Below are positions 35,160 through 44,538 of a stretch of DNA of 64,000 nt, in pieces; the stretch's first letter is position 1, and every line of letters begins with the position of its first letter. Under the pieces are notes generated by a model that saw only the letters and a list, made by a program, of their open reading frames with translations, did no database searches and had not been told where the DNA came from. The stretch lies in contig JBEKUY010000009.1 in assembly GCA_049514555.1 (NCBI GenBank), positions 1 to 64,000 on the forward strand, in the 5' to 3' direction. This stretch comes from JBEKUY01 sp049514555 (GTDB taxonomy: Bacteria > Acidobacteriota > Terriglobia > Acidiferrales > UBA7541). The translations under genes and the position numbers were made by a program.

Positions 35160-37421
35160 ATGGCATCCTCCACAAACGGCTCCACGGCCGCGCCGCCACG
35201 GAGCATCACCCTGCCGCGGGTCATCGTCGCCACGACGGCCCTGCTCACTTTTATCTCTTTCTGGCGCGCGGCCGCCATCGTTCTCAACGACCTCGCCTCC
35301 TCCGCCTACTACGCCGCCGGGGAAGCGGAGAACTTCGTCGGGAAGACCGCTCCATGGTTCGTGCTTGCGGTGATGCTGTTTTCCTACGCCGTCCGCGCCA
35401 TCTACATCGAAAGTTCGAGCATGTTCGTGCGGGGCGGTGTGTATCGCGTGGTGAAGGAAGCGCTCGGTGGTACCCTCGCCAAATTCTCCGTCTCCGCACT
35501 GATGTTCGATTACGCTCTCACCGGTCCCATCAGCGTCGTCGCCGCCGGGCAGTATCTCGTCGGCCTCTTGAACGAGCTCATGGCCTACGCCCACACTCAC
35601 CAGCAGTTCCCCGTCAATGGCACTGCCGCCACCTTTGCCGTCGTGGTCACCATCTATTTCTGGTGGCAGAACATCAAAGGCATCCCGGAATCAAGCGACA
35701 AATCCCTCAAGATCATGAAGCTCACCACCGTCATGGTGGTCCTGCTCCTGGCCTGGTGCGGGTACACCATTTGGGTCCGACACCTGCACCTTCCGCCCTT
35801 TCCACATGCCGGCAATATTCGGCTGGATCGCAACTCCCTCGGCTGGCTGTACGGCGTCAACCTCGGCCAGCTGATCACTTTCGTGGCCGTTTTTGTAGGC
35901 CTCGGTCACTCCGTTTTGGCCATGAGCGGCGAGGAGTCTCTCGCCCAGGTCTATCGCGAAATCGAGCATCCCAAGCTGCCCAACCTCAAAAAGACCGGGC
36001 TGATCATTTTCCTTTACAGCCTGCTCTTCACCGGCCTGGTCTCGATTTTCGCCGTCATGATCATTCCTGACGGCCCTCGCCAGCACTTCTTGGAGAATCT
36101 CATCGGCGGCTTGGCCATGCACCTCCAAGGGCCGCTTGGGCTACGTTTGCTCTTTCACGGTTTTGTTGTGGCCGTCGGTGTGCTGATTCTCTCCGGTGCG
36201 GAGAACACCTCGATCGTGGGCGCCAACGGCGTTCTCAACCGCGTCTCGGAAGACGGCGTTCTCCCCGACTGGTTCCGGCAGCCGCATCGCCGATTCGGCA
36301 CCTCGCACCGGATCATCAACAGCATTGTCGTTCTCCAACTGCTCACCATCGTCATCAGCCGGGGTAACGTCACCTTCCTCGCGAACCTCTACGCTTTCGG
36401 TGTCATCTGGAGTTTCGCGATGAAGGGCTTCGCCGTACTCGTGCTTCGTTACACCCACCCGGGCGACCGCGAATATCGCGTGCCTCTCAATCTCAAGCTC
36501 GGTCGCATCGAGATCCCTGTGGGCTTGGGCCTGATCACTCTCGTGCTTCTGCTAATTGCCGTCGTCAACCTCTTTACCAAGCCCAGCGCCACTGTCGCCG
36601 GACTCACCTTCTCGATCTTCCTCTTCGTCGTTTTCTACGTTTCCGAACGAGTGACGCACAGGCGCGGCGCGGCCCACGTTGAGATGGATCAGTTTCATGT
36701 GGCCGCCCAGGATGCACTTACTCCGCAGAGCGTCGGCTGCCGCCCGGACAATATCCTTGTGCCGGTGAGCACCTATTTCCACTTGTATCACCTGGCCAAC
36801 GTCCTCGACCGCTTCAAACCCGAGCGCCGCGATCTGGTTGTCCTACACGTTCGAGTCCTTCGCCGCGCCGCCTCCGGAGAGCACGATCTCGAGCCTGAAC
36901 AACTCTTCAGCAGCATCGAGCAGCATCTGTTCACGCAGGCCCTCTCGATGGCCGAAAAACGCGGCAAGAGTATCCGCTTAGCTGTCGTCGGCGCCAGCGA
37001 TCTCTGGGATGGCATTCTCCGCGCCGCCACGAGTCTGAAATCCTCCACGATTGTTGTCGGCCAGTCAGACAGATGGACCACCGAAGAGCTGGCCCGCCAG
37101 ATTGGCACAGCCTGGGAGAACTTGGGCGATCCCCGACCCCAGTTCAACCTCGAAGTCCACATGCCCAATGGCGACAAGCTATATAAGGTCCTCGGCCCGC
37201 ATGCTCCCAACCTGACCCTCAACGAGGTCAATCTCCTGCATCATCTATGGTTACGCTTCAGCGATGCGCTTGCGCCGGAGGAGTTGCACCACCACGATGT
37301 CGTTCACTTCGCCTTGAACGAGGTCAGCCGCGAAATCGAGGAAGGGAAGGAAGACGAAGTCGTCAAACGCATCCGCGAGCACATCCAAGAGAACAAGCGC
37401 AAGCGGACGAACCCCGGCTAG
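35160..37421 (+). CDS. APC-superfamily permease with a large soluble C-terminal domain
   Basis: 753 residues. About twelve membrane helices occupy residues 20-490; early features are NDLASSAYYAAGEA (substrate-site region of APC permeases) and SSSMFVRGGVYRVVKEALGG. Residues about 500-753 are soluble and include NILVPVSTYFHLYHLANVL and SIRLAVVGASDLWDGILRA, which recall universal-stress-protein folds attached to some amino acid or cation permeases. The substrate cannot be read from sequence. It begins 144 bp after the iron operon and may be a separate unit. Confidence 0.85.
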   Translation: MASSTNGSTAAPPRSITLPRVIVATTALLTFISFWRAAAIVLNDLASSAYYAAGEAENFVGKTAPWFVLAVMLFSYAVRAIYIESSSMFVRGGVYRVVKEALGGTLAKFSVSALMFDYALTGPISVVAAGQYLVGLLNELMAYAHTHQQFPVNGTAATFAVVVTIYFWWQNIKGIPESSDKSLKIMKLTTVMVVLLLAWCGYTIWVRHLHLPPFPHAGNIRLDRNSLGWLYGVNLGQLITFVAVFVGLGHSVLAMSGEESLAQVYREIEHPKLPNLKKTGLIIFLYSLLFTGLVSIFAVMIIPDGPRQHFLENLIGGLAMHLQGPLGLRLLFHGFVVAVGVLILSGAENTSIVGANGVLNRVSEDGVLPDWFRQPHRRFGTSHRIINSIVVLQLLTIVISRGNVTFLANLYAFGVIWSFAMKGFAVLVLRYTHPGDREYRVPLNLKLGRIEIPVGLGLITLVLLLIAVVNLFTKPSATVAGLTFSIFLFVVFYVSERVTHRRGAAHVEMDQFHVAAQDALTPQSVGCRPDNILVPVSTYFHLYHLANVLDRFKPERRDLVVLHVRVLRRAASGEHDLEPEQLFSSIEQHLFTQALSMAEKRGKSIRLAVVGASDLWDGILRAATSLKSSTIVVGQSDRWTTEELARQIGTAWENLGDPRPQFNLEVHMPNGDKLYKVLGPHAPNLTLNEVNLLHHLWLRFSDALAPEELHHHDVVHFALNEVSREIEEGKEDEVVKRIREHIQENKRKRTNPG

Positions 37422-37470
37422 CGGCTCGTTTGTTTGCGATCCCAGGCCCCGGAAAGTGGCGGTAACAGCT

Positions 37471-37908
37471 TTATCCCGCGAGCGAAGAGGTGCAGTGCCC
37501 GCACCGCTTGGCCTTCACCGGAACAGCCATCAGGCACTGCGGGCATTCCTTGGTCGCCGGCTCCGCAATCGGGGCGGGCTTCGCCGCCCAGCGATTCACC
37601 TGCTTCACCAGCAGGAACACCGCGAAAGCAACGATCAGGAAACTCACCACCTGGTTCAAGAACACGCCGTAGTTCAGCGTCGCTGCGCCCGCCGCCTTGG
37701 CCGCGGCCAACGAGTCATACGACTTTCCTGTCAGGCTGAGGAACAGGTTCGAAAAATCCATGTGGCCGAGCAGCCGTCCGACCGGCGGCATCAACACGTC
37801 TTCCACGAGTGATGCCACGATCTTGCCGAAGGCTACGCCGATGATGATGCCCACGGCCATGTCCAGCACGTTTCCCCGCATCGCAAAATCTTTGAATTCC
37901 TTGAGCAT
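37471..37908 (-). CDS. mscL: Large-conductance mechanosensitive channel MscL with zinc ribbon
   Basis: 145 residues from ATG 37908, chosen because GGAGG lies 4 nt upstream. TM1 (FAMRGNVLDMAVGIIIGVAFG) carries the gate residues. A periplasmic loop follows, then TM2 (FLIVAFAVFLLVKQVNR). The channel opens under membrane tension at hypo-osmotic shock. The C-terminus has an extra CPQC...CGHC zinc-ribbon motif (about residues 123-140) in place of the usual helical bundle end. It converges with the APC permease gene. Confidence 0.93.
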   Translation of the reverse strand: MLKEFKDFAMRGNVLDMAVGIIIGVAFGKIVASLVEDVLMPPVGRLLGHMDFSNLFLSLTGKSYDSLAAAKAAGAATLNYGVFLNQVVSFLIVAFAVFLLVKQVNRWAAKPAPIAEPATKECPQCLMAVPVKAKRCGHCTSSLAG

Positions 37909-38110
37909 GGATCCTCCTCGCAAGAGGTCATGTTAGGGAGCCGCCTCGGCAGCTTCCGCTGTCTGAGGACGGCTGCCATCTGGGCACAAGGAGTATAAAG
38001 TGATCGCCACAGGCAAAGATTGAAAAACGTCCGGATTCTCTGCAAACACCGTTTTTCAACCACAACCCGGACAGCGCCGGAATAAGGTGCCAGGCAGACT
38101 TCTTGTGGCT

Positions 38111-38716
38111 TCAGGCGGGTGGCTGGCCGGCTCTTTCTGACTCATCCGGGTGCCTCAAAGCATCAGCGCGCGGAGGTTTGTCCGTCTTAAAGAGGTTCTC
38201 AAAGACTTCTCTCAACTTGTCCGTGGCCTGCTTTGAGAACATGCCAGCCAACCCAGCGAGAGCGGCCATACCGTAAGGACTGAGAGTCTCAGCCCCACTG
38301 GTTCCACCGATCAGGCCTGCCCGCGCCGCAAAATAGACAATCATGGCCAAGGCCATGCCGATGAAGGGTCGCAGGATGTACCACCAGCCCCAACTCTTCA
38401 TAAACTGCCGGTTACCCAGGTAGTCGGCGAATGAGGTCGCCAGATGAATGTAACTTCCCAGGCCGCCAGCGACCGCAACCAGCAGCAGGAACCGAGTTTC
38501 CATCCCGATCAGTAGGGGCCGCGCGCCGGGCAAAAGCCGCAGTTCTATGGGATCGGGCTTCAGCGGTAGCTGATGCGGCCAGAGCGCGACGAGGAGATAC
38601 AGCATCACCAGATTGAGCACAATCAGGTATGAGCCGAAGACTACGACCCAGCCCTTCGAGGCAGTTTCCGGACGAGCGGGATGTTTTCTTGGATCAGCGT
38701 TCTGATCTGGAGTCAT
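38111..38716 (-). CDS. Four-helix membrane protein next to the STAND gene
   Basis: 201 residues. Hydrophobic segments lie at about 23-45, 72-95, 108-137 and 145-160. The later part reads FADYLGNRQFMKSWGWWYILRP, then SPYGMAALAGLAGMFSKQATD, followed by an amphipathic KLREVFENLF tail. It has no signal peptide and no enzymatic motif I recognise. It lies 107 bp downstream of the STAND gene on the same strand, so it may be the third gene of that cassette. If so it could be a membrane anchor or pore component; nothing in the sequence proves this. Confidence 0.7.
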   Translation of the reverse strand: MTPDQNADPRKHPARPETASKGWVVVFGSYLIVLNLVMLYLLVALWPHQLPLKPDPIELRLLPGARPLLIGMETRFLLLVAVAGGLGSYIHLATSFADYLGNRQFMKSWGWWYILRPFIGMALAMIVYFAARAGLIGGTSGAETLSPYGMAALAGLAGMFSKQATDKLREVFENLFKTDKPPRADALRHPDESERAGQPPA

Positions 38717-38822
38717 GGAGCATCCTCGAGCATTCTCCCGGCGTTCTTGGCCGAGGTACTTTCATTCCAACACGCCAATCCCGGCAAAAGCAGCGGCATT
38801 GCGGCAGCCGGTGTCGCTGGTC

Positions 38823-41800
38823 CTACGGGAGCGGCGGACACGAATCAGACCGCAGGTACTTGCGGCACTCCTCAGGCCGCAGCTTCCTGTCCAGCGTAAG
38901 CATGCGGTCCCGAGCCTGCTGCATCAGCCGGTCTTCGTCGAGCACGTACAACCATGGCGTGGTCTCATCGCTAGCCGCGGCCAAGACTTTCCCATCGGGA
39001 CTGAAAGCGACGCCATTGACGCTGGAATAAAACGTAAAACTCTGTTTCTCCTGGCCCGTAGCGGCGTCCCAGATCCTGGCAGTCCTGTCCCAACTGGCGG
39101 TCGCCAGGTACTTGCCGTCCAAACTATAGGCCACATCGCTAACGGCATTACCATGGCCCAGAATCGTGCGCGAAAGGGTTCCAGAATTGACGTCCCAGAG
39201 TTTGACCGTCCCGTCCAGACTGGCGGATGCCAATTCCTTGCCACTGGGGCTAAACGCCACGGCCATGATATGCAGCTTGTGATCTTGCAGGGTGTGAACC
39301 ACTTTTCCGGACGCTAGGTCCCAGAGCTTGACGGTCGCATCCGCGCCCCCGCTGGCAATCAGCGTCCCATCGGGGCTGAATACTACGGTATTGACAGATC
39401 CCCCGTCATGATGGCCGATCCTGCGGGCATGCACACCTACCTTCAGTTCCCACAGTAGCACCCAGCCATCTTCGTCTCCGGTAACCACTTCTGTGCCGCC
39501 GGGGTTGAACGAGACCCAGTTGACTTGACTGTTGACCGGTAGATTCAAAAGCGCCGACTTCGAGGCAACATCCCAGATGACTACGTTCTTGCCTTTGGAT
39601 GAAGCGGCCAGCAGCTTTCCATCGTGACTGAATGTGACGTAGCTGACTTCGTCCTGGAACGGTGGCAGGATAAGCAGTTCGTGCCCTGTCCTGGTATCCC
39701 AAACCATCACTGTTTTGTCGCGGCTGCCGGTGGCAAGTTCGCTTCCATCGGGACTGAAGGCGACCTCGGAGATGGCGTCCTTGTGGCTCTCGGCATCCCA
39801 GATGCGTATCGTCTTGTCCCAACTAGCGCTGGCCACGTGCTTGCCATCGGGGCTGAACGCAATTCCTTCCACGGGGCTGCTGTGGCCGGTGAAGCTGAGT
39901 AACTCCCGTCCGGTGAGCGGGTCCCAGACCTTTGCGCGAGCGTCGGCACTCGCGGACACCAGCCTCCCCTCTCGATCGTAGGCCACAGCAAAAACTGTGT
40001 TGGTGTGACCGGTGCTGATCGTCCGTTGCGTTTCCCCTTTGGAGCCCCATATGCGTATCGTGCGGTCCATCCCCGCGCTGGCCAGATGCTGGCCGTCAGG
40101 ACTGAAGGCGACGCCCATCACCTCATCGGTGTGGCCCTTCAGCGTCAGGATCTCCTTGCCTGTGCTTACCTGCCATACCCGGACAATGCTATCAGCCCCT
40201 GCGGTAGCCAACGCGGCCCCCCCAATGCTGAATGCCAACCCCTTTACCTGACCGGGGACTTTCCAGTGCCGCTTCTCGACTGGCTTCGCGCGATCACCCT
40301 GGCTCGCCCAGATGCGGATCGTGCTGCCACGGCCGTCACGATCAACTTCTGCCGTCGCAATCGTGGGTTCGCTCGGGTGATAGATAGCTGCCACAGGCCA
40401 TCCGGAGGATGGGACAGCGCTCAAGAGCTCGCCCGTTCGGACATCCCATAATTGAAGGGCCTGGCCGCCAGGGCCGGCAGGGCCGAAAGCTGCGGTTGCC
40501 AGACGATTCCCGTTTTGATTGAAGGACACGGAAGAAACGTCAAGGTTGTCAGCCGAAAGCGTATGCAGCAGCTGCCCTGTGTTCGCGTCCCAAATTCGAG
40601 CGGTGTGGTCCTCGGCCGCGCTGGCAATCAGCTTTCCATTGGGGCTGAAAGCCACGGCGATCACCCTCTCCGAATGTCCCGTGAGAGTTCGCTCGAGCCG
40701 AAGTGCCTGCTGCGAGCGATTCAGGGCGTCAATGGCTTCCGGCCTGGACTCTAGATTCACCGCATACATCGCCAAGAGAACGCTCAGCCCTGGGTCTTGC
40801 TGCAAGTTGTCGATCGCCCTGGCACTCAATCTTGCGCTCCGCGCCAGTTTACTGACCCTGGCTCGTTGCGTCCAGGCATACCCGGCGACCACCAGGGTAA
40901 ACATGAGCGCCACTGCGAGTGACGCAACGCCCCAGCGCATCCTTCTTGCACTCTTGGCCTCTTCCGCACGCCGGGTCTCTTCTTCCGCTCGCTTCCCCGC
41001 CTCCGTGAGTTGTTGTTTCTTTACAAAGCGCGCCCGCCAATCGAGGATGGCTGGGGCCAGGACGTCGTGGAAGATTTGATAGCGCGGGTCGTCGGGGCGG
41101 TCGGCCGGAGATTCGACTTGACGCAGGATGCGTGAATCCCTGGAGAGTTTCTCCAACAAAGCGGCGAGTTGAGGCTGGGGGAAGTCGGCATATCCGGCCA
41201 GATCGCAGAGGGTCTGGGCGATCTTGGTGCCGGAAGGAGTGACCAGGTAGTGGAAGACATTTGCGGCGGCGTTCTGCTCTTCGGCGGAAAGCGCGCTCAT
41301 GGACTTGTCGAGATGCGTTTCGACAATATGCCTCGCTCCACCCAGACGATTCAAGGTCTCGAGACGCAGGATGGGCGAGCCGGCGAGTTGTTCCTCTTCC
41401 CAGAGGCGGGTCATGACCAGTTGCAGATAGGGTGTTTCGATACGCGGGTCCGCTGAACTTGCGTTCTCGCCCTTATGAACAGCGCCCTGGCCGGCTTCGC
41501 CCAGAACCACTTGGCCGGTCTTGACCTCCTCGAGCACCGCTTGCACCAACTCGGGTTCGATGCTGACCTTTCTGCCGTCTGAAGCGAGCTGGCTGTTGTA
41601 CCACTGCAGAGGCATTTCGATCGCGTCGCGCGCAGCCTTGGGCGTGAGGTGCTCGATTCGCAGGTAGTTGCCCAGAATATTGGGAATCCGGCCCTTGAAG
41701 CGATCGAGTTTGGCCAGGGCATCTTCCCGCATGGAGATGAGAAAACTGGCCCGAAGGTCGGGCTGATTCACGGCGCGGCTGAAATCCTCGTCGAACGCAC

Positions 41801-42263
41801 CGTTACCGTCAGCCTGTGGGTGATACAAGAAATACTCTTCGAACTGATCGAGAATAATGAGCAGACTCGCGTTTGTGCGCTCACTGTAGAACTCCAGCGC
41901 TTGGCTAAGGTTTGCAGGCGAATCCAATGGTGGCTGCTGGGCCGGCAGAAAAGGGGCGGCGGCTTCCTGAATGCGGTGCGTCAACTGAATCAGAGGGTCG
42001 TCGCGCCATGAAGCGCAGTAGGCCACCACGAATCCGGGCGTTCCGCGCCCGGCCAGGTTCCGCTGCGCCATCCGGCGGAGGTGATACACGACACCCGCGC
42101 GCAGGACGGAACTCTTTCCCACTCCACTCGCGCCGTAAAGCAGTGTAAGCCGCGAGGCCCTCAAGTTTGCGGCGATAACTGTTCGTTCCTCGTCGCGCCC
42201 GAAAAAGCGCGGCGCATCTTCATCCGAATAGGGCATCAGGCCTTTGTAAGGAGTGTCAGGCAT
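38823..42263 (-). CDS. STAND NTPase with membrane helix and 14 WD40 repeats
   Basis: 1146 residues from ATG 42263, which overlaps the SIR2 stop by 8 nt. A longer in-frame start at 42317 is less likely. The nSTAND-type NTPase fills about 1-415: Walker A GASGVGKSS (44-52), Walker B LLIILDQFEEYF (134-145). Then a charged coil, a membrane helix (about 443-463, VASLAVALMFTLVVAGYAW), a short helical link and 14 WD40 repeats (about 525-1110), enough for two seven-bladed propellers. Typical units read GHTDEVMGVAFSPDGQHLAS and end in IWD. STAND NTPases oligomerise on ligand sensing. Paired with a SIR2 gene, it is a candidate anti-phage sensor. Confidence 0.92.
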   Translation of the reverse strand: MPDTPYKGLMPYSDEDAPRFFGRDEERTVIAANLRASRLTLLYGASGVGKSSVLRAGVVYHLRRMAQRNLAGRGTPGFVVAYCASWRDDPLIQLTHRIQEAAAPFLPAQQPPLDSPANLSQALEFYSERTNASLLIILDQFEEYFLYHPQADGNGAFDEDFSRAVNQPDLRASFLISMREDALAKLDRFKGRIPNILGNYLRIEHLTPKAARDAIEMPLQWYNSQLASDGRKVSIEPELVQAVLEEVKTGQVVLGEAGQGAVHKGENASSADPRIETPYLQLVMTRLWEEEQLAGSPILRLETLNRLGGARHIVETHLDKSMSALSAEEQNAAANVFHYLVTPSGTKIAQTLCDLAGYADFPQPQLAALLEKLSRDSRILRQVESPADRPDDPRYQIFHDVLAPAILDWRARFVKKQQLTEAGKRAEEETRRAEEAKSARRMRWGVASLAVALMFTLVVAGYAWTQRARVSKLARSARLSARAIDNLQQDPGLSVLLAMYAVNLESRPEAIDALNRSQQALRLERTLTGHSERVIAVAFSPNGKLIASAAEDHTARIWDANTGQLLHTLSADNLDVSSVSFNQNGNRLATAAFGPAGPGGQALQLWDVRTGELLSAVPSSGWPVAAIYHPSEPTIATAEVDRDGRGSTIRIWASQGDRAKPVEKRHWKVPGQVKGLAFSIGGAALATAGADSIVRVWQVSTGKEILTLKGHTDEVMGVAFSPDGQHLASAGMDRTIRIWGSKGETQRTISTGHTNTVFAVAYDREGRLVSASADARAKVWDPLTGRELLSFTGHSSPVEGIAFSPDGKHVASASWDKTIRIWDAESHKDAISEVAFSPDGSELATGSRDKTVMVWDTRTGHELLILPPFQDEVSYVTFSHDGKLLAASSKGKNVVIWDVASKSALLNLPVNSQVNWVSFNPGGTEVVTGDEDGWVLLWELKVGVHARRIGHHDGGSVNTVVFSPDGTLIASGGADATVKLWDLASGKVVHTLQDHKLHIMAVAFSPSGKELASASLDGTVKLWDVNSGTLSRTILGHGNAVSDVAYSLDGKYLATASWDRTARIWDAATGQEKQSFTFYSSVNGVAFSPDGKVLAAASDETTPWLYVLDEDRLMQQARDRMLTLDRKLRPEECRKYLRSDSCPPLP

Positions 42264-43308
42264 GGGGCCCGCCGGATTGCTCGAAGTGCTGCGCGGCCGA
42301 AGCCGCCGTATCGGCAACCTGAGGTGTGGCCTTGAGCCGGGCCTCGAGCGCCTCCACGTACTCTTCGAGCCTTACGTCGAGAATGTCCACATCGCGCTTG
42401 GACCAGAACTTCTGGTCAATCGGCTCCGGCCGGAGCTGCACGGCCCACGATTTGAAATCGAACTTCCGCTGTTCCCAGATGCGATGCAGAATGACCCGCA
42501 GGTTCCAATCGCTCAGGCTGTAACCGAGGAATAGCAGGTGGCTGTTCTTCAGTTTGTCCACTACCGTGACGGGAAGCACACCATTGATCTCCGTCGTCCG
42601 GGCTAGGTAATCGATGTAATCATCTTCCCGGATCACGTAGCTGTCTTGATTTCCATCGCTGCGGTTCACGGCGCCGTGAATCTTCAACACGACCGACCGC
42701 TCGTCAAGCGAGATGGCCGTGTATTTGTTGGGTTCCGTGATCGCTCTCGGCGGGCCATCGGGGGGCCAATGCAGGAACGTCCCTCGGCCGTCGCCCTTGG
42801 CCACGTACGTCAAGACGTCGAAGACCTCACCTGCTTGTATGAACGCCCTTTCCATCAAGTCATCGTAATTCGTTGTGACCACGAGGAGCCCCCGCTTTGG
42901 GAACCCCTTCTTGACAAGAGCAGCAGGAAGAGACGCCAGGAACTGGTGCAATGAAGTGGGCGGATAGTCGGCATTAAAAAGCTTATGCAGGTCCTTGTAC
43001 AAATCCCCCTCTCCGCCCTGAAGGCCGGCGTATTGCGAGACGCGCAGAAGGTCCAGCGCCTTTTCGTTCCCCCGCACCTCCTTATGGCAAGTCGGGCAGT
43101 CCAGTTTCAGCACCCTTGGCGGGTAGCCGTAGTTCTGGGCCAGAAACGTGGCCAATTCTCCTCCGTTCGGCAAATATTGCCCTTGCCGCCAACTCTCGTT
43201 CTCGGGGCGCCCGCACATATTGGCTCCCGCGCCCAGGAAAGGAACGAGGTCCCCCTCCGTGATTCGTCTCATAACGAGGTTATAGTGGTCGTCCAATGGC
43301 TCTGGCAT
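42256..43308 (-). CDS. SIR2-like domain protein (putative NADase effector)
   Basis: 350 residues. The SIR2_2-type Rossmann domain shows LVPFLGAGAN (21-30, NAD binding), VVTTNYDDLMERAF (143-156), the catalytic-type His in KIHG (209-212) and LLFLGYSLSDWNLR (258-271). Length and motifs fit the SIR2 effectors of bacterial defence systems that consume NAD+, not protein deacetylases. A single CPTCH motif (about 71-75) lacks the second pair of a zinc site. Its stop overlaps the start of the STAND gene by 8 nt, so the two proteins are translationally coupled. It has its own promoter at 43345-43372. Confidence 0.88.
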   Translation of the reverse strand: MPEPLDDHYNLVMRRITEGDLVPFLGAGANMCGRPENESWRQGQYLPNGGELATFLAQNYGYPPRVLKLDCPTCHKEVRGNEKALDLLRVSQYAGLQGGEGDLYKDLHKLFNADYPPTSLHQFLASLPAALVKKGFPKRGLLVVTTNYDDLMERAFIQAGEVFDVLTYVAKGDGRGTFLHWPPDGPPRAITEPNKYTAISLDERSVVLKIHGAVNRSDGNQDSYVIREDDYIDYLARTTEINGVLPVTVVDKLKNSHLLFLGYSLSDWNLRVILHRIWEQRKFDFKSWAVQLRPEPIDQKFWSKRDVDILDVRLEEYVEALEARLKATPQVADTAASAAQHFEQSGGPHA

Positions 43309-43344
43309 GGCAGGTTCTCTCCCCCCCGGGAAAGCAAGGCCACA

Positions 43345-43372
43345 ATCTTACTGCTCTTTCGGGGCGCGTCAA
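43345..43372 (-). promoter_or_regulatory. Promoter of the SIR2-STAND pair
   Basis: On the minus strand TTGACG (43372-43367), a 16-nt spacer and TAAGAT (43350-43345) lie about 37 bp before the SIR2 start. A GGGAGAG ribosome site follows. Confidence 0.55.
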
Positions 43373-43505
43373 CTAGCTAGGAGGCGCCGCCTCTATGTGG
43401 ATAGTGACGCGAGGGTCCCGCGCGTTTCTCTGTCTGTCAATGAAAATGAATGGGCTGCTCTTGGAATGAGGATGCACCCACGGCTGTAGATCGGGCCCGG
43501 AAGGT

Positions 43506-43865
43506 TCAGCGCGCGGCGAGAATAAGAATTGTACTCAGGATCCCACGCAGGATCAGGAGGGCCGCCGCTGTTCCCAGCAGCGGAGCCACCCACCCGAACG
43601 GCACCCGCGCAATCGCCAGCAGAATCGCGCCAACCAGCACTAGCGAGAGGCCCCGCGTCAGGTTCTGCCACTTGGCCCACCATTGCCCCGGCCGGTAGAG
43701 AGCCCTGAGCCCCCACAAGATCATCGCCGCGCTCACGGCGATCCACGACCCGGAACGCCGGTCAAAAAACAGCCGGCCGCTCACCGCCACCCAGCCCATC
43801 AGCGCCCCGAGGAGCACGAAGATCATCTCGTTCAACAGCCGGAAGAGGTTCGCCGGGCTAAGCAT
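43506..43865 (-). CDS. Small membrane protein of unknown function
   Basis: 119 residues with four hydrophobic segments (about 12-32, 40-53, 70-88 and 90-112). The central loop reads RPGQWWAKWQNLTRG. No known domain is visible. It starts 15 bp after the stop of the upstream cyclophilin gene on the same strand, so they are probably co-transcribed. Confidence 0.65.
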   Translation of the reverse strand: MLSPANLFRLLNEMIFVLLGALMGWVAVSGRLFFDRRSGSWIAVSAAMILWGLRALYRPGQWWAKWQNLTRGLSLVLVGAILLAIARVPFGWVAPLLGTAAALLILRGILSTILILAAR

Positions 43866-43880
43866 AGTGTGCGCCCCGCG

Positions 43881-44408
43881 TCAGGCAACGCGTTCGATCT
43901 TCACGCGCTCGAGCACGACCGGCGTGCTCGGCTGGTCACCCGCGTCGCGGGGGACGTTGGAAATCTTGTCGGCGACGTCTTGTCCCTCGACGACCTCGCC
44001 GAAGATCGTGTGCCGGTTATCTAGCCACGGCGTCGCCGCAACCGTGATGAAAAACTGGCTGCCGTTCGTATTCGGCCCCGAGTTAGCCATCGAAAGCCTG
44101 CCCGCTTTTGCGTGGCGCAGCGACGGATGAAACTCGTCGGCGAACTGGTAGCCCGGCCCCCCTCGACCATCACCCCGCGGGCAGCCGCCCTGGATCATGA
44201 ACTTGGGAATCACGCGGTGAAACTTCAGCCCATCGTAAAAATTGCGCTTTACGCGCTCCCCCGTCTTCGGATCAGTAAACTCCTTTTTCCCTTCGGCCAG
44301 GTCGATGAAATTTGCCACCGTTTTCGGCGCTTCTTTCTCGAGCAAGCGGCACACAACGGTTCCGAGCGAGGTCTCAAATACGGCATAGGTTCCCGCAGTT
44401 CGGATCAC
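43881..44408 (-). CDS. Cyclophilin-type peptidyl-prolyl cis-trans isomerase
   Basis: 175 residues from GTG 44408, because AAAGGAG sits 6 nt upstream; the longer frame back to 44477 would place that site inside the coding region. It speeds proline isomerisation during folding. The cyclophilin core is intact: NFYDGLKFHRVIPKFMIQGG with the catalytic Arg in FHRV, then GRLSMANSGPNTNGSQFFIT and NRHTIFGEVV. There is no signal peptide, so it is probably cytoplasmic. Confidence 0.93.
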   Translation of the reverse strand: MIRTAGTYAVFETSLGTVVCRLLEKEAPKTVANFIDLAEGKKEFTDPKTGERVKRNFYDGLKFHRVIPKFMIQGGCPRGDGRGGPGYQFADEFHPSLRHAKAGRLSMANSGPNTNGSQFFITVAATPWLDNRHTIFGEVVEGQDVADKISNVPRDAGDQPSTPVVLERVKIERVA

Positions 44409-44538
44409 GTGACTCTCCTTTGCGCAGATACCTTCGGCCGCGGGGTGGGACTCTCGGCTGAAGGATTCACGCCGCACGAATCCTACACGGGCCGGAAAGT
44501 TTTGTCATTCCGTGGCCGAAGCGGAGATGAAGCAGGTT

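Noticed and set aside
38823..40700. Tandem DNA repeats in the STAND gene
   Set aside because: The repeats are at protein level (WD40 units of about 40 residues) and have diverged in DNA, so they are not a tandem DNA array or CRISPR.
43435..43440. A consensus TTGACA on the minus strand upstream of the SIR2 gene
   Set aside because: No -10 box lies at the right distance. The nearer TTGACG/TAAGAT pair at 43345-43372 fits better.
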